A stretch of DNA of 64,000 nt from Persicobacter psychrovividus. GTDB lineage: Bacteria; Bacteroidota; Bacteroidia; Cytophagales; Cyclobacteriaceae. Where the stretch lies: assembly GCF_036492425.1 (NCBI RefSeq), contig NZ_AP025292.1:1674001-1738000 (forward strand), given 5' to 3'. Under the pieces are notes generated by a model. The model searched no databases, had not been told where the DNA came from, and saw only the letters and a list, made by a program, of their open reading frames with translations. Shown here piece by piece: positions 35,491 to 46,200 of this stretch; the first letter of the stretch is position 1; the number at the start of each line of letters is the position of its first letter. The translations under genes and the position numbers were made by a program.

Positions 35491-37545
35491 TTAGTCCACA
35501 AATATCTTTTTAGTCATCAACTGACCATCCTGAACTACACGAAGAATGTACATTCCTGAAACAGTTGGTGCCGGCAATACAAAAGTATCTTTAGAACCAA
35601 CTTCTACACGAATCAATCGTCCAGACTGACCGTACAAACCTACCTGAGCCTGACGAACGGTTGGCTTCTTGAAAGTTACTTCCAATTGGTTACCCGTTTT
35701 TGCTACATAAAAATCATTCGCATTGATTTCTTTGCCAGTGCTTGTGGTTACATCCAAAACGATTTTGATTTCAGCCGTTCTGTCTTTACCTACAACCGCA
35801 CCTTCACCAGTACGAGCATCAAGCGTAAGGATCAAAGTTTCTTCCTCTTCGAAATCATCACCATCATTCAAAATTTTCAAAATGGCTGTATCAGAAGACG
35901 TTTCCCCTTTTTTGATCTCCAAACCATCTTTATCAAGATCAAAATCTGCATCGTTGATATCCTGACCTGAAACATCGAAGGTGATTTGTGTATCTGCCAA
36001 AGCCGCATTTTCGGTTTCCATATGCACATCAATCTCTGTTTCTTCAATTTCATTTCCTTCCTCCGCAGAAACAACGATCGACAAAGCAGGGAAATCATAA
36101 TTGATCGTGAAATCTTCCTCAGAACTAATCGAACCTACACTATTTGCTGTAGTAACTTCAATTTTACCTGTAGATGCCCCTTCAGGAACCGCCACTTCGT
36201 ATTTATTTTCTTCCACCATGCGGAAAGCTGTGGCATCCAAACCGTTAAACTGAATACTTTTCACATCATAAAGGTCTTCGCCAATAACGTAGATGTATCC
36301 ATTTTCCGGCCCTTGAGTTGGGCTGACCATCGTAATAGAGGTCTCAGGAGCAGTTGCATGAAGTAAACCTGGAGAAGAAACGTCTCCACCCGCCGAACGG
36401 TGTATAGTTACTTGTGCTTTACCTTTATCGTCACCATCATTGACCATATCAGCACCTGCAGGTACTTTAAATTTAACGAAGGTTCCATTATCCGCCACTT
36501 CAAAATTTGTTTCTTCCTCAGTATTTACAATATCGATACCACCGAAAGACAATTTTGTAACATCAGTAAGACGAGCTCCATTTACCGTCACCCACTTTCC
36601 TACTTTTTGTGTTTCTGGATCCAAGTTAGTAATGTTCGCAGATCCTTCTTCATAACCTGTAATTTGAATATCATCAACTAAAATCGGGTTTTTTGGATCG
36701 TTGTAGTTGTACTTGAACTTAATCGACAAATTAGCCGTTGCAGGCAATTGATTAGGGTTCTTGTACATTTTCACTTTAGAGTAAACCGCATCAACAGGTG
36801 CATTACCAATAGAATTCCAGTCTCCACCATCAACGGCATAGAAGATTTCAAATCCATCATGTAACTGGCCATTCCAAGAAGACAAAGAGTAAGCCAATCG
36901 AATATTCTCATATCCTTCGGTGTTAATTCCTGTGATCGTGAACTCACTTTCTGCAGTTCCTAAACCTACAGTAAAAAGGCTTGAAAATGACTCGTAAAAA
37001 CCTACCCAGATTGGCTCTCCGGCAGCATTTTCTCTTTCTTCTGGCATCCAGGCTACTTTTGCAGCACCCGTTCCCATATAATTCACTACGCCTTTGTTTC
37101 CAAAATTAGAAGTGTTTCCAATCGCCTCATTATTTGCAGGGCGACCATCTACTGGGCTTACAAATGGCTCATAGAATAATAATCTTTCCGTGCCAGAAAC
37201 CTGACCTACAGGGTGAACTTTTTCTTGCGTGTTCGATCTTTTATCGCCATCCCAGCCAAAAAACATCTGCGCAGCAGTAACAGGTGCATCCTCAGGAACG
37301 GTAAGGATCACTTCCGAGTCTGTCTTTTCTTTTAGAGGAAAGGTTACCCCCTCAACAGTAGCCCATTGGAAAGCGGATAATCCCGAGCCACGAATAATAA
37401 AATCACTCCCAGGCATAAATCCTGGAGAAACATAAGTAACCGTTCCTTGTGCCATCGCTGAGAAGCTAACTGCAACAAGAAAAAATAGAGCAACTAAATG
37501 TTTTGCCCAGCTAAATGGGCGCATTGGTAAGTGTACTTTTTGCAT
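35491..37545 (-). CDS. IPT/TIG and Calx-beta surface protein with T9SS tail
   Basis: The product has 684 residues from the ATG at 37545 (an upstream ATG at 37593 adds 16 residues without signal-peptide character). It has a signal peptide (about 15-33), an N-terminal IPT/TIG-like segment (VTYVSPGFMPGSDFIIRGSGLS), further IPT domains (ITMVSPTQGPENGYIYVIGEDL), a Calx-beta-like region near the C-terminus (ALSIVVSAEEGNEIEETEIDV), and a T9SS C-terminal sorting tail (GLYGQSGRLIRVEV ... GMYILRVVQDGQLMTKKIFV). It follows susD by 71 bp. It is likely the surface glycan-binding protein of this locus. Confidence 0.82.
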   Translation of the reverse strand: MQKVHLPMRPFSWAKHLVALFFLVAVSFSAMAQGTVTYVSPGFMPGSDFIIRGSGLSAFQWATVEGVTFPLKEKTDSEVILTVPEDAPVTAAQMFFGWDGDKRSNTQEKVHPVGQVSGTERLLFYEPFVSPVDGRPANNEAIGNTSNFGNKGVVNYMGTGAAKVAWMPEERENAAGEPIWVGFYESFSSLFTVGLGTAESEFTITGINTEGYENIRLAYSLSSWNGQLHDGFEIFYAVDGGDWNSIGNAPVDAVYSKVKMYKNPNQLPATANLSIKFKYNYNDPKNPILVDDIQITGYEEGSANITNLDPETQKVGKWVTVNGARLTDVTKLSFGGIDIVNTEEETNFEVADNGTFVKFKVPAGADMVNDGDDKGKAQVTIHRSAGGDVSSPGLLHATAPETSITMVSPTQGPENGYIYVIGEDLYDVKSIQFNGLDATAFRMVEENKYEVAVPEGASTGKIEVTTANSVGSISSEEDFTINYDFPALSIVVSAEEGNEIEETEIDVHMETENAALADTQITFDVSGQDINDADFDLDKDGLEIKKGETSSDTAILKILNDGDDFEEEETLILTLDARTGEGAVVGKDRTAEIKIVLDVTTSTGKEINANDFYVAKTGNQLEVTFKKPTVRQAQVGLYGQSGRLIRVEVGSKDTFVLPAPTVSGMYILRVVQDGQLMTKKIFVD

Positions 37546-37616
37546 GTCTAAAAAATTATAAGGTTGTGTATATTCGGGCAGATGTGCGATCACACCTGCC
37601 TGAATGTTTGTATATA

Positions 37617-39191
37617 TTAAGGGTTCTGATCTGCATCTGAGAGATCAGGGTTACGCTGAATTTCTGCTAATGGAATACGGTAAAGCGTTTCAGGGCCATC
37701 CCAGCTAATATCCTGTGCTGAGCGACGAGAGAAGGTATGATAGGCCACCGAAGAATATTTATTTTCGATAATTGCATTATATGCACCCATTCTTTTCCAG
37801 TTGAAGAAACGCTCTCCTTCACCCACAAGCTCCAAGGCTCTTTCCAGGGCAATGATTTCCAACAGCTCTGCTGCAGGAGGCGTACTTTCAATTTGTTTCG
37901 CTCCACGAAGTTGACGCAAAAGGTTCAGGTCTCTTACGGCTGCTGATGCACCCCCTTCAAGAGCCAAACACTCCATACGGATCAAGAGTAATTCTGCCAG
38001 GCGAATAGAAGGCCAATTGACATTATTAGAGCCTTCCAACATGAATTTATTAAAGATGTAAACGGTATCTGCTTCTTGCCCTGGACGTGGATCCATTGGG
38101 GTTTCCTTCACAAACGTTCTCAAACGAAGGGTATCGGAATTTTTAAAATCCCCTTGTTCGTTCATGTAATTAAGCATAAACTCCTTGTTCATGAAAATAT
38201 TTGAAGCCGCCCCTTTGACCAATTCCTTGGCTGTAGACATCAAGTTCAATGGTTCAGAGATCACATAGTTTGCCGTTGTATTTCGAAGGCCACTACCCGC
38301 CGCTAATGATGCACTTGTAAACAAATCTGTTACCGTATTGACATCCGGCACTTGCATTGCAGCTGGTGCAATTTCCGGCATATCGACAATCGACCCATAG
38401 GAATTACCGATCAGCTTTTCTACCGCTAAACGGGCCTCTTTAATTTTATTCATCTGGAACAAAACTCGCGCTTTCAACGCTCCTGCATCATATTTATTGG
38501 CACGATAACGGTAACCAATAAAGTCACTATGTAGCGCACTATTATAAGCCTGAGGAAGAGAATCCATTGCAATTTCCAAATCCTCCAATACTAAGTCGTA
38601 AACCTCCTGAACGGAAGCACGGCCACCTGTTGCAAAACCTTCTGCTGGTGCCGTTCTAAGGACAATACCAGGATCTGTGCTTGCTGTATTTGGATCGTAT
38701 TGCTTACCATAATAGCGAACGAGCATAAAGTTGGTATAGGCTCTGATGAAACGTGACTCCCCTTCAAGGCGGCCACGCTGGCTTGCAAAAACCATATCTA
38801 CAGGCTTATTATCCTCAGATATTTTGATAATCTGGTTCATTTGGTTGATGGCACTATAGCTATCATTCCAAAGATTGTCATTCCTGAACTCCGTACGGAC
38901 ATAATCATATCGGTTCTGGAAAGCGCCCAAAGTATTGGAATTTTCATCCAAACTTGCTTCACTGTAATCGGAGATCACCAATGCGTCAGGCACGTGGTTT
39001 TTCACTACGGCTTGCGCCCAAAATCTATACCCTTCTGCCAGTACCATTTCAAGGTTATAGGTACTTTTTTCGACTTCCGAACCCGGGAATTCTTCCGTCG
39101 ACAATTTATCGTCGAACTGTACACATCCGCCCAACATGAGCGCTGCACAAAGAAGGCCAAATCCTTTACGTTTCTGATTAAAAAATTTCAT
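37617..39191 (-). CDS. susD: SusD/RagB-family outer-membrane glycan-binding lipoprotein
   Basis: The 524-residue lipoprotein has a signal peptide ending LGGC (Cys23). It has SusD-type features: helical TPR-like parts including SRFIRAYTNFMLVRYYGKQYDP, and C-terminal NVNWPSIRLAELLLIRMECLAL and ALELVGEGERFFNWKRMG. SusD proteins cap the SusC transporter and deliver oligosaccharides. It follows susC by 11 bp. The gene symbol is by family; the substrate is unknown. Confidence 0.95.
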   Translation of the reverse strand: MKFFNQKRKGFGLLCAALMLGGCVQFDDKLSTEEFPGSEVEKSTYNLEMVLAEGYRFWAQAVVKNHVPDALVISDYSEASLDENSNTLGAFQNRYDYVRTEFRNDNLWNDSYSAINQMNQIIKISEDNKPVDMVFASQRGRLEGESRFIRAYTNFMLVRYYGKQYDPNTASTDPGIVLRTAPAEGFATGGRASVQEVYDLVLEDLEIAMDSLPQAYNSALHSDFIGYRYRANKYDAGALKARVLFQMNKIKEARLAVEKLIGNSYGSIVDMPEIAPAAMQVPDVNTVTDLFTSASLAAGSGLRNTTANYVISEPLNLMSTAKELVKGAASNIFMNKEFMLNYMNEQGDFKNSDTLRLRTFVKETPMDPRPGQEADTVYIFNKFMLEGSNNVNWPSIRLAELLLIRMECLALEGGASAAVRDLNLLRQLRGAKQIESTPPAAELLEIIALERALELVGEGERFFNWKRMGAYNAIIENKYSSVAYHTFSRRSAQDISWDGPETLYRIPLAEIQRNPDLSDADQNP

Positions 39192-39202
39192 ATTCCTTCA
39201 GA

Positions 39203-42200
39203 TTAAAATTTAAGATTGACACCCAGCTTCAAAGTCATTGCCTGAGGAGGGTTGTTTTTAATAACACCAGGGGCGATGTTTCCAGCCATAGGGCTGAAGT
39301 TGGCCTTGGAGTTCATGGCTTCAGGATCCCATCCTGGATAATTTGTGAAGGTTAACAAGTTGGATCCTGTTGCAAAAACACGGATGCCTTCCATACCAAT
39401 TCGCTTCACGACTTCTTTTGGAATATTGTAACTGATCGTTACGTTTTGCAGACGGATGAAAGATCCATCATAAAGGAAGCGCGTAGAACGGTTCAATCGA
39501 TCTACCTGCCCTAAGGCTAAAGGATGGTCGTACATCTGCTTTGGCACATTAGTAACGTCACCAGGATTTTGCCATCTTTCATCATATACAAACTGTGGCA
39601 CATTCGTCAATCTGTTGCCCGCAGCCATATAAGAAGTACGGGTTAGCTCGTCATCATACAGCCAGTTGCCGTAGTTGAGGTAAAAGTTAAATGAAAGGTT
39701 AAAACCTTTGTAGGAAACATTGTTATTCCATGAACCTGTGAAGGTTGGCAAACCAGATTTACCATCGATGGTCTGAATCAGCCCTTCCATTTCTGCCTTT
39801 GTTGGACGAGAAGGATCAGCAAATTCAAAAGGCAGGCCTGTTGCAGGATCTTCAAACATTTCGTTTCCTGTCTGAGGATCAACACCCAGCCATTTTACCA
39901 TTTGATAAGAAGCCACACTTCCACCGATCATTGGGAAAGCCAACTGCCCTTCCTGCTCAAGAATTTGAGGATCTACCGCCAGAGACTCTACTCGGTTACG
40001 AAGGAAAGCACCATTGATACCCGTGTTCCAACGAACTGCACCACTTTGAATCACATCATACTGGAAAGAGAATTCATAACCCCAGTTTCTGATCTCTCCA
40101 CTATTGGCAATATATTTTCCGCCACCAGCGGTACCAGGCAAGGTTAAGCTCGCCAAAAGGTCGGTGTTTAATCGATTATAATAAGCCAAATCCCCTTTCA
40201 ATCGTCCTTCAAACATCTCGAAGTCAATTCCTAAATCAAGGGCGTAAGCACGCTCCCACCCGATACTCTCGGTAGAGCCTTTCAAACGGTTCGGGTTTAA
40301 GCCCGGCATTCCAAGGTAAGAGTTGTTCACTAATGTCCAGCTATAGAAAGAGGCATTCTGATCAATCTCCGCATTACCGGAAATACCAAAAGACGATCTC
40401 ACTTTCAGGTGATTCAGGGTGGTGTTATTTTTCAGGAATGCTTCTTCAGAAATGTTCCAACCTGCAGATGCTGAAGGGAACACTCCCCAACGGTTTTTAA
40501 CCCCAAAGCGGGAAGAACCATCGGCACGCACACTCATCCCGACCAGGTAGCGAGAATCAAAACCATATTTTGCACGTGCAAAACCGGAATAGAATACTGC
40601 GCCCTGACCACCAGATCGCCATTCTACGATTTCCGAAGCGCTACCCACATTTTTCACGGAGTTTGTGCGCGGGAAACCTACCCCTTTAATACTCAAGAAT
40701 TGCTGATCCTCTACATAAGTCTCAGTACCTCCAGTAATAGAGAAAGCATGTTTTCCAATCTCGTTATTGTATTCTGCAAACAAGTTGGCGTTGGTATTAA
40801 AACGTGCCTGCTTCCATGAATCCGCATATCCGCGGTCATCTTCACCACGGCTTTTCAACGATTTGGTGGTAATCAGTGGACTGAACCAAACCTCACGCTG
40901 ATAACCCGTGTAGTTCACACTTAAATTACTCTCAATTCTCCAGTGCTCATTCACATCGAAGATAAACTGACCAGAGTTGATTGCGGTAAAACTGTTGGAA
41001 CGATGGTAGAAATAATCATCATCCAAAGTCGTCGCTACGTTAAACAAACTTGTTGGGCGGTAGAAGGTACCATCAGGGTTATGTGTTGGCAATTGCGGTA
41101 GTGCGTTACTGACCATATTCAAACCCGTAGGCTGCGTCCAGTTTTGGAACAAAGCTCCTGAACTTCCGGAAACATTCAAGAAATAAATGTTTGTTGGATA
41201 CTGAGAGTTCTTAACGTTCGAAATTTTGGTATTAATATTCACCTTCATTCGGTCGGTCAATTTGATACCCGTATTTACCGAGAAAGAAAGGCGGTCATTG
41301 TCATTCTGATTCAAAATACCCTCGTGCTGATCATAAGAACCATTCAAACGGTAAACGAAACCATCATTACCACCACTCACACTCATAGAAGCATTTCTTG
41401 TACTACCCTGACGATAAATCATATCGTACTTATCAGAATCAATCGTACGAGCTACCTCATCGGTATACCATGTTTTTTCGTCTGTATAAGGCAAAACACG
41501 CTTGTCCATAGGCGTTTCGGCATTGTTCCAGCCTTCTTCAAGGTTATTCAGCCAGTTATTTGTTCTCAGGTGCGCCAGCTTGTTTGTTGGGCGCGTAATT
41601 CCCTCTGAATAATTCACCGTCCATTTTGCTTTTCCTTTTTTACCGGATTTGGTGGTAATCAGGATCACCCCATTCGCACCACGCGAACCGTAGATGGCGG
41701 TTGCCTCTGCATCTTTCAGTACCGTCATCGACTCGATATCATCTGGGTTGATGTTGGTCATCGGGTTATAAGAGGTTCCGAAGTTACCTGTCCCATCTGT
41801 TGGATAGGAGCTAAATGGCAAACCATCAATTACATATAACGGATTGGAGTTACTACTCAAGGAACCGGTACCACGTACACGGATGTTCACCGCACCACCA
41901 ACAGCACCACTCGAACCGGTAACATTCACCCCGGCAGCCATTCCCTGCAATCCTTCCTGAAAACTTGAATTGATTTTGTTTCCAAGATCTTTGGCCTCAA
42001 TGGTATTGTAGTTACCTGTCGCCAATTTTTTTGAAGTTGTACCGTAACCAATAACGATCACCTCCTCCAACGCCTGCACGTCTTCGGCAAGATTCACATT
42101 AATTACGGACTGATTTCCCACCTTAATTTCTTGAGGCAAAAAGCCCATAAAAGAAACTGTCAATACTGTTGATCGCGGGTCATTAATACTTAAAGAAAAG

Positions 42201-42394
42201 GAGCCGTCGAAACTCGTCACTACTCCGTTAGTCGTTCCCTTCACTTTCACCAATGCACCAGGCAAAGGCTCTCCATCTGATTTGGAGGTCACTGTTCCCT
42301 TAATTTGGGATTGCGCCATTACTTCTACTCCTAAATGCAAGAGCATAAATAGGATCAGTAATCGACCTCCGAGCTTGTAAAAAAATGTGTCCAT
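39203..42394 (-). CDS. susC: SusC/RagA-family TonB-dependent transporter
   Basis: The product has 1063 residues from the ATG at 42394; an ATG at 42418 adds 8 residues. A signal peptide (MDTFFYKLGGRLLILFMLLH ... VMAQ) is followed by a carboxypeptidase-regulatory-like domain (IKGTVTSKSDGEPLPGALVKVKG), a TonB-box region (LEEVIVIGYGTTSKKLATGN), the plug (GANGVILITTKSGKKGKAKW), and a large beta-barrel. It imports oligosaccharides with SusD. A long leader (42395-43295) holds AATGACAGC repeats that may be regulatory sites. It is the promoter-proximal gene of the susCD-IPT operon. Confidence 0.96.
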   Translation of the reverse strand: MDTFFYKLGGRLLILFMLLHLGVEVMAQSQIKGTVTSKSDGEPLPGALVKVKGTTNGVVTSFDGSFSLSINDPRSTVLTVSFMGFLPQEIKVGNQSVINVNLAEDVQALEEVIVIGYGTTSKKLATGNYNTIEAKDLGNKINSSFQEGLQGMAAGVNVTGSSGAVGGAVNIRVRGTGSLSSNSNPLYVIDGLPFSSYPTDGTGNFGTSYNPMTNINPDDIESMTVLKDAEATAIYGSRGANGVILITTKSGKKGKAKWTVNYSEGITRPTNKLAHLRTNNWLNNLEEGWNNAETPMDKRVLPYTDEKTWYTDEVARTIDSDKYDMIYRQGSTRNASMSVSGGNDGFVYRLNGSYDQHEGILNQNDNDRLSFSVNTGIKLTDRMKVNINTKISNVKNSQYPTNIYFLNVSGSSGALFQNWTQPTGLNMVSNALPQLPTHNPDGTFYRPTSLFNVATTLDDDYFYHRSNSFTAINSGQFIFDVNEHWRIESNLSVNYTGYQREVWFSPLITTKSLKSRGEDDRGYADSWKQARFNTNANLFAEYNNEIGKHAFSITGGTETYVEDQQFLSIKGVGFPRTNSVKNVGSASEIVEWRSGGQGAVFYSGFARAKYGFDSRYLVGMSVRADGSSRFGVKNRWGVFPSASAGWNISEEAFLKNNTTLNHLKVRSSFGISGNAEIDQNASFYSWTLVNNSYLGMPGLNPNRLKGSTESIGWERAYALDLGIDFEMFEGRLKGDLAYYNRLNTDLLASLTLPGTAGGGKYIANSGEIRNWGYEFSFQYDVIQSGAVRWNTGINGAFLRNRVESLAVDPQILEQEGQLAFPMIGGSVASYQMVKWLGVDPQTGNEMFEDPATGLPFEFADPSRPTKAEMEGLIQTIDGKSGLPTFTGSWNNNVSYKGFNLSFNFYLNYGNWLYDDELTRTSYMAAGNRLTNVPQFVYDERWQNPGDVTNVPKQMYDHPLALGQVDRLNRSTRFLYDGSFIRLQNVTISYNIPKEVVKRIGMEGIRVFATGSNLLTFTNYPGWDPEAMNSKANFSPMAGNIAPGVIKNNPPQAMTLKLGVNLKF

Positions 42395-42429
42395 ATAGTA
42401 TAAATAGTTTGGGTACACACCTTGCGATG

Positions 42430-42508
42430 TGCTGTCATTTTCAAAAAATCATATGCGATAATGACAAAAAATTTTTTCCGTATACTTTTTTTTAGCCAAA
42501 TGACAGCA
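42430..42508. promoter_or_regulatory. AATGACAGC inverted repeats upstream of susC
   Basis: TGCTGTCATTT (42430-42440) and its exact reverse complement AAATGACAGCA (42498-42508) flank a third AATGACA (42460-42466), 36-114 bp upstream of the susC start. The set is a plausible operator for the PUL regulator; no regulator gene is adjacent. Confidence 0.5.
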
Positions 42509-43159
42509 GAAGACCTCATTTTATTTTTCAAAAGGTTTTTAAGAGGCTCAAAAGATAGGATAAAACACTTACTGACAATGAATTACCGACAAATACCCGA
42601 CCTTACAAAAACCGCTGAGATTTACTGCTGTTTCTCTCCTATTTACCCAAATAAAAGATTAGAAGTGGCTGAAAATACATGAAAATACCCTTTGAAGGCC
42701 GAGTATCGACCATGGTGTGTGGACAATTTAAATAGGTAAGATAATTGTAAAGTTGAATTCATAGTCTGGGGGATGGTTGATGAATAAATGTTTAAAAATA
42801 AAAATGGGTGAAAAAATAAGCAACACCCAAAACAGCACAGCTACTTGTGCTACTTTTAATCTAAGTATTAATTAGCCTTAATTTGATTGCTAATCTTATA
42901 AGGCTGAAAGCTGCCTTTTGCCCTATATCAAAATCAAGTTTATTTCATTAAAAAATATAATAAATCCGGTACGATCTCCTTCCATGAGAAGTAAAATATA
43001 ATTAATCAAAGATCAACTAAACCAACCGTTATCATGAATAAAGTTAAAAACTGAATTAAATCATAAAATTTTGATTAAAAAATCATTTTTTTAATTGAGT
43101 GAATGATTTTGACCACCAAAAATACCACCCATCAAAATTGCATTATTTACATACCGAGC

Positions 43160-43191
43160 AAAAAAAACACACTACTCCATAAAGTAGTGTG
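43160..43191 (-). terminator. Terminator of the 43.3-48.0 kb propeller gene
   Basis: CACACTACT and AGTAGTGTG form a perfect stem around CCATAA. On the minus strand it is followed by a run of T (plus-strand A tract 43160-43167). It is about 105 bp past the gene's stop. Confidence 0.8.
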
Positions 43192-43215
43192 CTTTAATAT
43201 TAGTGGTCATTCGTC

Positions 43216-43249
43216 AATCAATAACCTCAATGTAAGTGCGTTATTGATT
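43216..43249. repeat. 10-bp perfect hairpin in the 3' region
   Basis: AATCAATAAC (43216-43225) and GTTATTGATT (43240-43249) are perfect inverted arms with a 14-base loop. It lies between the stop of the propeller gene and its terminator and is likely part of the mRNA 3' end. Confidence 0.5.
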
Positions 43250-43295
43250 TTGAAATGCTCCTGCCATTTTCAGTCCTAATTCCAAACCAATAGGC

Positions 43296-46200
43296 TTAAT
43301 TTCTTTTAATCAGCAACTTTTCGATCTGCCCATTGAAGCTCACGAAATACATGCCTTCTGGCAAGTGACTAACATCAATGGGTTTTCTGCCTGCCTGAAT
43401 TTGAATCGATGCCACTGTTTTGCCCAGCGCATTGTAAATGATTAACATTCCTCCTGCATCCGAGGCGCTGAACATAAACTGACCAGCAGCGGGGTTAGGA
43501 TAAATTTTACTGCTCGATTCCTGGCGGCTTCCTAAAGGGATTTGCTCAAAAATTGCCTCAATCTCCAAATCTTCCTGCCCAATGGTGACATAACTTTTGG
43601 CTTCATTAACATCTTCTACGGCTTGGGTATCTCCTGTCCAATGCAAAAATACCTCACCCGTTGGAACCGTAGCTGTAATTTCAACCCGATTACCTTCCAG
43701 ATAATTTCCACTACCGGATCCTCCTGTTACTGTCAAAGTATATAACTGTTCGATCTCCTCAAAAATCGCCTCAATAGCAACCGCTTGCGCTGGCATCGTC
43801 AGTGTTGTGCTTGCCACTTCTGCATTCTCCAAGTATTCAACATCCCCAGACCAATGACTAAACTCCTGACCTTCGGGTGCTGTATCAGCCATAATAGCAA
43901 CCTCAGTACCAACAGCATAATTGCCGCTTCCGCTGCCATCGGTTACTGATAATTCAAATTGAAGGGTTTCGTAAGTGGCTGTAAGGCTGATGTCCTGCCC
44001 CGGCATTACTATTGTTGTTGCCGCAGAATTCACATCAGAAACATAATCTGTATCACCTGACCAATAGGCAAAGGTTGTTCCCTCGGGCGCCGCTTCTGCT
44101 ACAATAGCAACCTCAGCACCAACAGCATAACGGCCACTTCCGCTGCCATCGGTTACTGTCAAAGTATATGACTGTCCGATCTCCTCAAAAATCGCCTCAA
44201 TAGCAATCGCTTGCGCTGGCATCGTCAGTGTTGTGCTTGCCGCTTCCGCATTCTCCAAGTATTCAACGTCCCCAGACCAATGACTGAACTCCTGACCTTC
44301 AGGTGCTGCTTCAGCCACAATATCAACTTCAGTGCCAACAGCATAACGGCCACTTCCGCTACCATCGGTTACTGATAATTCAAAATGAAGGGTTTCGTAA
44401 GTGGCTGTAAGACTGATGTCCTGCGCAGGCATCACGACTGTTGTTGCCGCAGAATTCACATCAGAAACATAATCTACATCACCTGACCAGGCCAAAAATG
44501 TCTCTCCTTCCAATGGCGTTTCCGCCCGAATTGCAACCTCATCCCCTTCTTCATACTGACCGCTACCTGCTCCGCGGTTTACCATCAAATTAAATAGCGT
44601 GAGTGGTTGTTCGAAACGCGCACGTAGATAAATATTTCGATTAGGCATCGTGAATGTTTGCGTGGTATTCATCGGGTCATCTTCCAAAATAAAAGTTGCC
44701 CCTTCCCAGCCGACAAATTCTAAGCCTTCGGGCGCCACATCAGCCTGAACGGTTACCGATGCCCCAGCAGAAAAATAGCCGGAGCCACTTCCGTTTTCGA
44801 TCGTCAGCTCCACCTTCGGCGCTTCGCCAATCCAGGTGATATTATCGATATGGACAGGTGATTTTGAATTACTTACACAAACAATTTTCAGTTCTGTGCC
44901 CGCGGCCATGTCAAGATTTTCCCAACTGAATTCCTCCGCTGCCGACTGATTTATCGGTACTTCCACCGTCTGAAGAAGCGTTCCGTTCAAATAAACCTCC
45001 AAAGCTCCATTTTCTCGCCCATCGCCCATTTGGTTCTGCTGTGCCTGAAATTTCAAGGTATGAAAACCGATCGGGATGATGCCTTTAATTTCTGCAGAAG
45101 TCAAATTATCACCGCTACCGGTTTGCCCTCTTAATCTCAGGGTGTTGCCGTCAATAACCGATGTTCGCGACACTTCTTCCAAAGCCCAGTTCACCCCATG
45201 GTTACCTACAAAAGTAACACCACGTTGCCATGGCGCGTAATCGGGCAAATGGCCAAAAGTTTCGATGCCCTGCGATGCGGTTCCATGCTGAATTATCGCG
45301 ATATTTTTGGACTGACACCCATAGACTGAAATTACCGCATGGCGTGTAATCGCCCCGCCGTAAGGCTCCACCTCCACGGTCAGCTGATCTCCTTCCCTTT
45401 CCACTTTGGCAAAACCGTGATCCACCTCAAAATCAAATGCTTCATAACTGGTTACGGCTATGGTCGCGGTTCCCCCTTGTGCATCGAAAGTCAATTGATC
45501 TTCAGTCAGTAAAATATCACAATCATTTTGCTGCGGCAATGAGCGGCGCCAAGGGCCAACGCCTGCCGTAGCGACATAATAAACTGCACGATCATTTTCC
45601 TGAATAATTTTTGCCTGCGTGGTCATGGCATGTGGCATAGCAGTGGCATTTTTCCCGGAGAAAGTCCAGTCAGACCATTGTAATTCTGAATCCTGATCTA
45701 CGGTTGCTAAAAACACACCCAGCCCTTTTTTGTGGCTGTTCACCATGGTACAAACCACGAGGTGATCGCCATCGGCGGCCAGGCCCCCAATATTTATGGT
45801 TCGGCTATTTGCGGCCCACTTTTCTGGACGAATGCTTAAAGACTTGGCAGCATCAAAACCGGTAAACTCCCAGGCTTCGGCAGTGTCAAAATTATCTGCG
45901 TAAGGATTTTTATTCAAATACAAACCGTAATGCCCATTGATGGACGTAATCGCGGCAATCCAAACCTGTCCGTTACCACGGTTCCAAACATAAAGGTCGT
46001 TGGTAGAGCGGTTGAAACTGTCAGGAAGAATGGTCCAGCTAAACACCCCTTCGTCGTTGCGGTGCCCACGGAAAATCCGGCCATTAGCCCCCGTATTGTG
46101 CCCTGCGGCAAAGAGGTAACTGGCATCCGTTGGGTCCACCCATACATCACGAATATCAAAGCCATCCAAGGCTTCAGGAGTGATTTTTCGCCAGTCCTGA

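Larger units (their letters stand above)
42395..43295. other. Long spacer upstream of susC and downstream of the propeller gene
   Basis: No convincing gene is seen (an 86-codon plus-strand frame at 42422-42682 lacks any recognisable feature). It holds the susC-proximal inverted repeats (42430-42508), a perfect hairpin at 43216-43249, and the terminator of the upstream propeller gene at 43160-43191. The rest is AT-rich. Confidence 0.6.

Noticed and set aside
42422-42682. 86-codon gene upstream of susC
   Set aside because: It overlaps the AATGACAGC sites and lacks domain or signal features; more likely a leader region.
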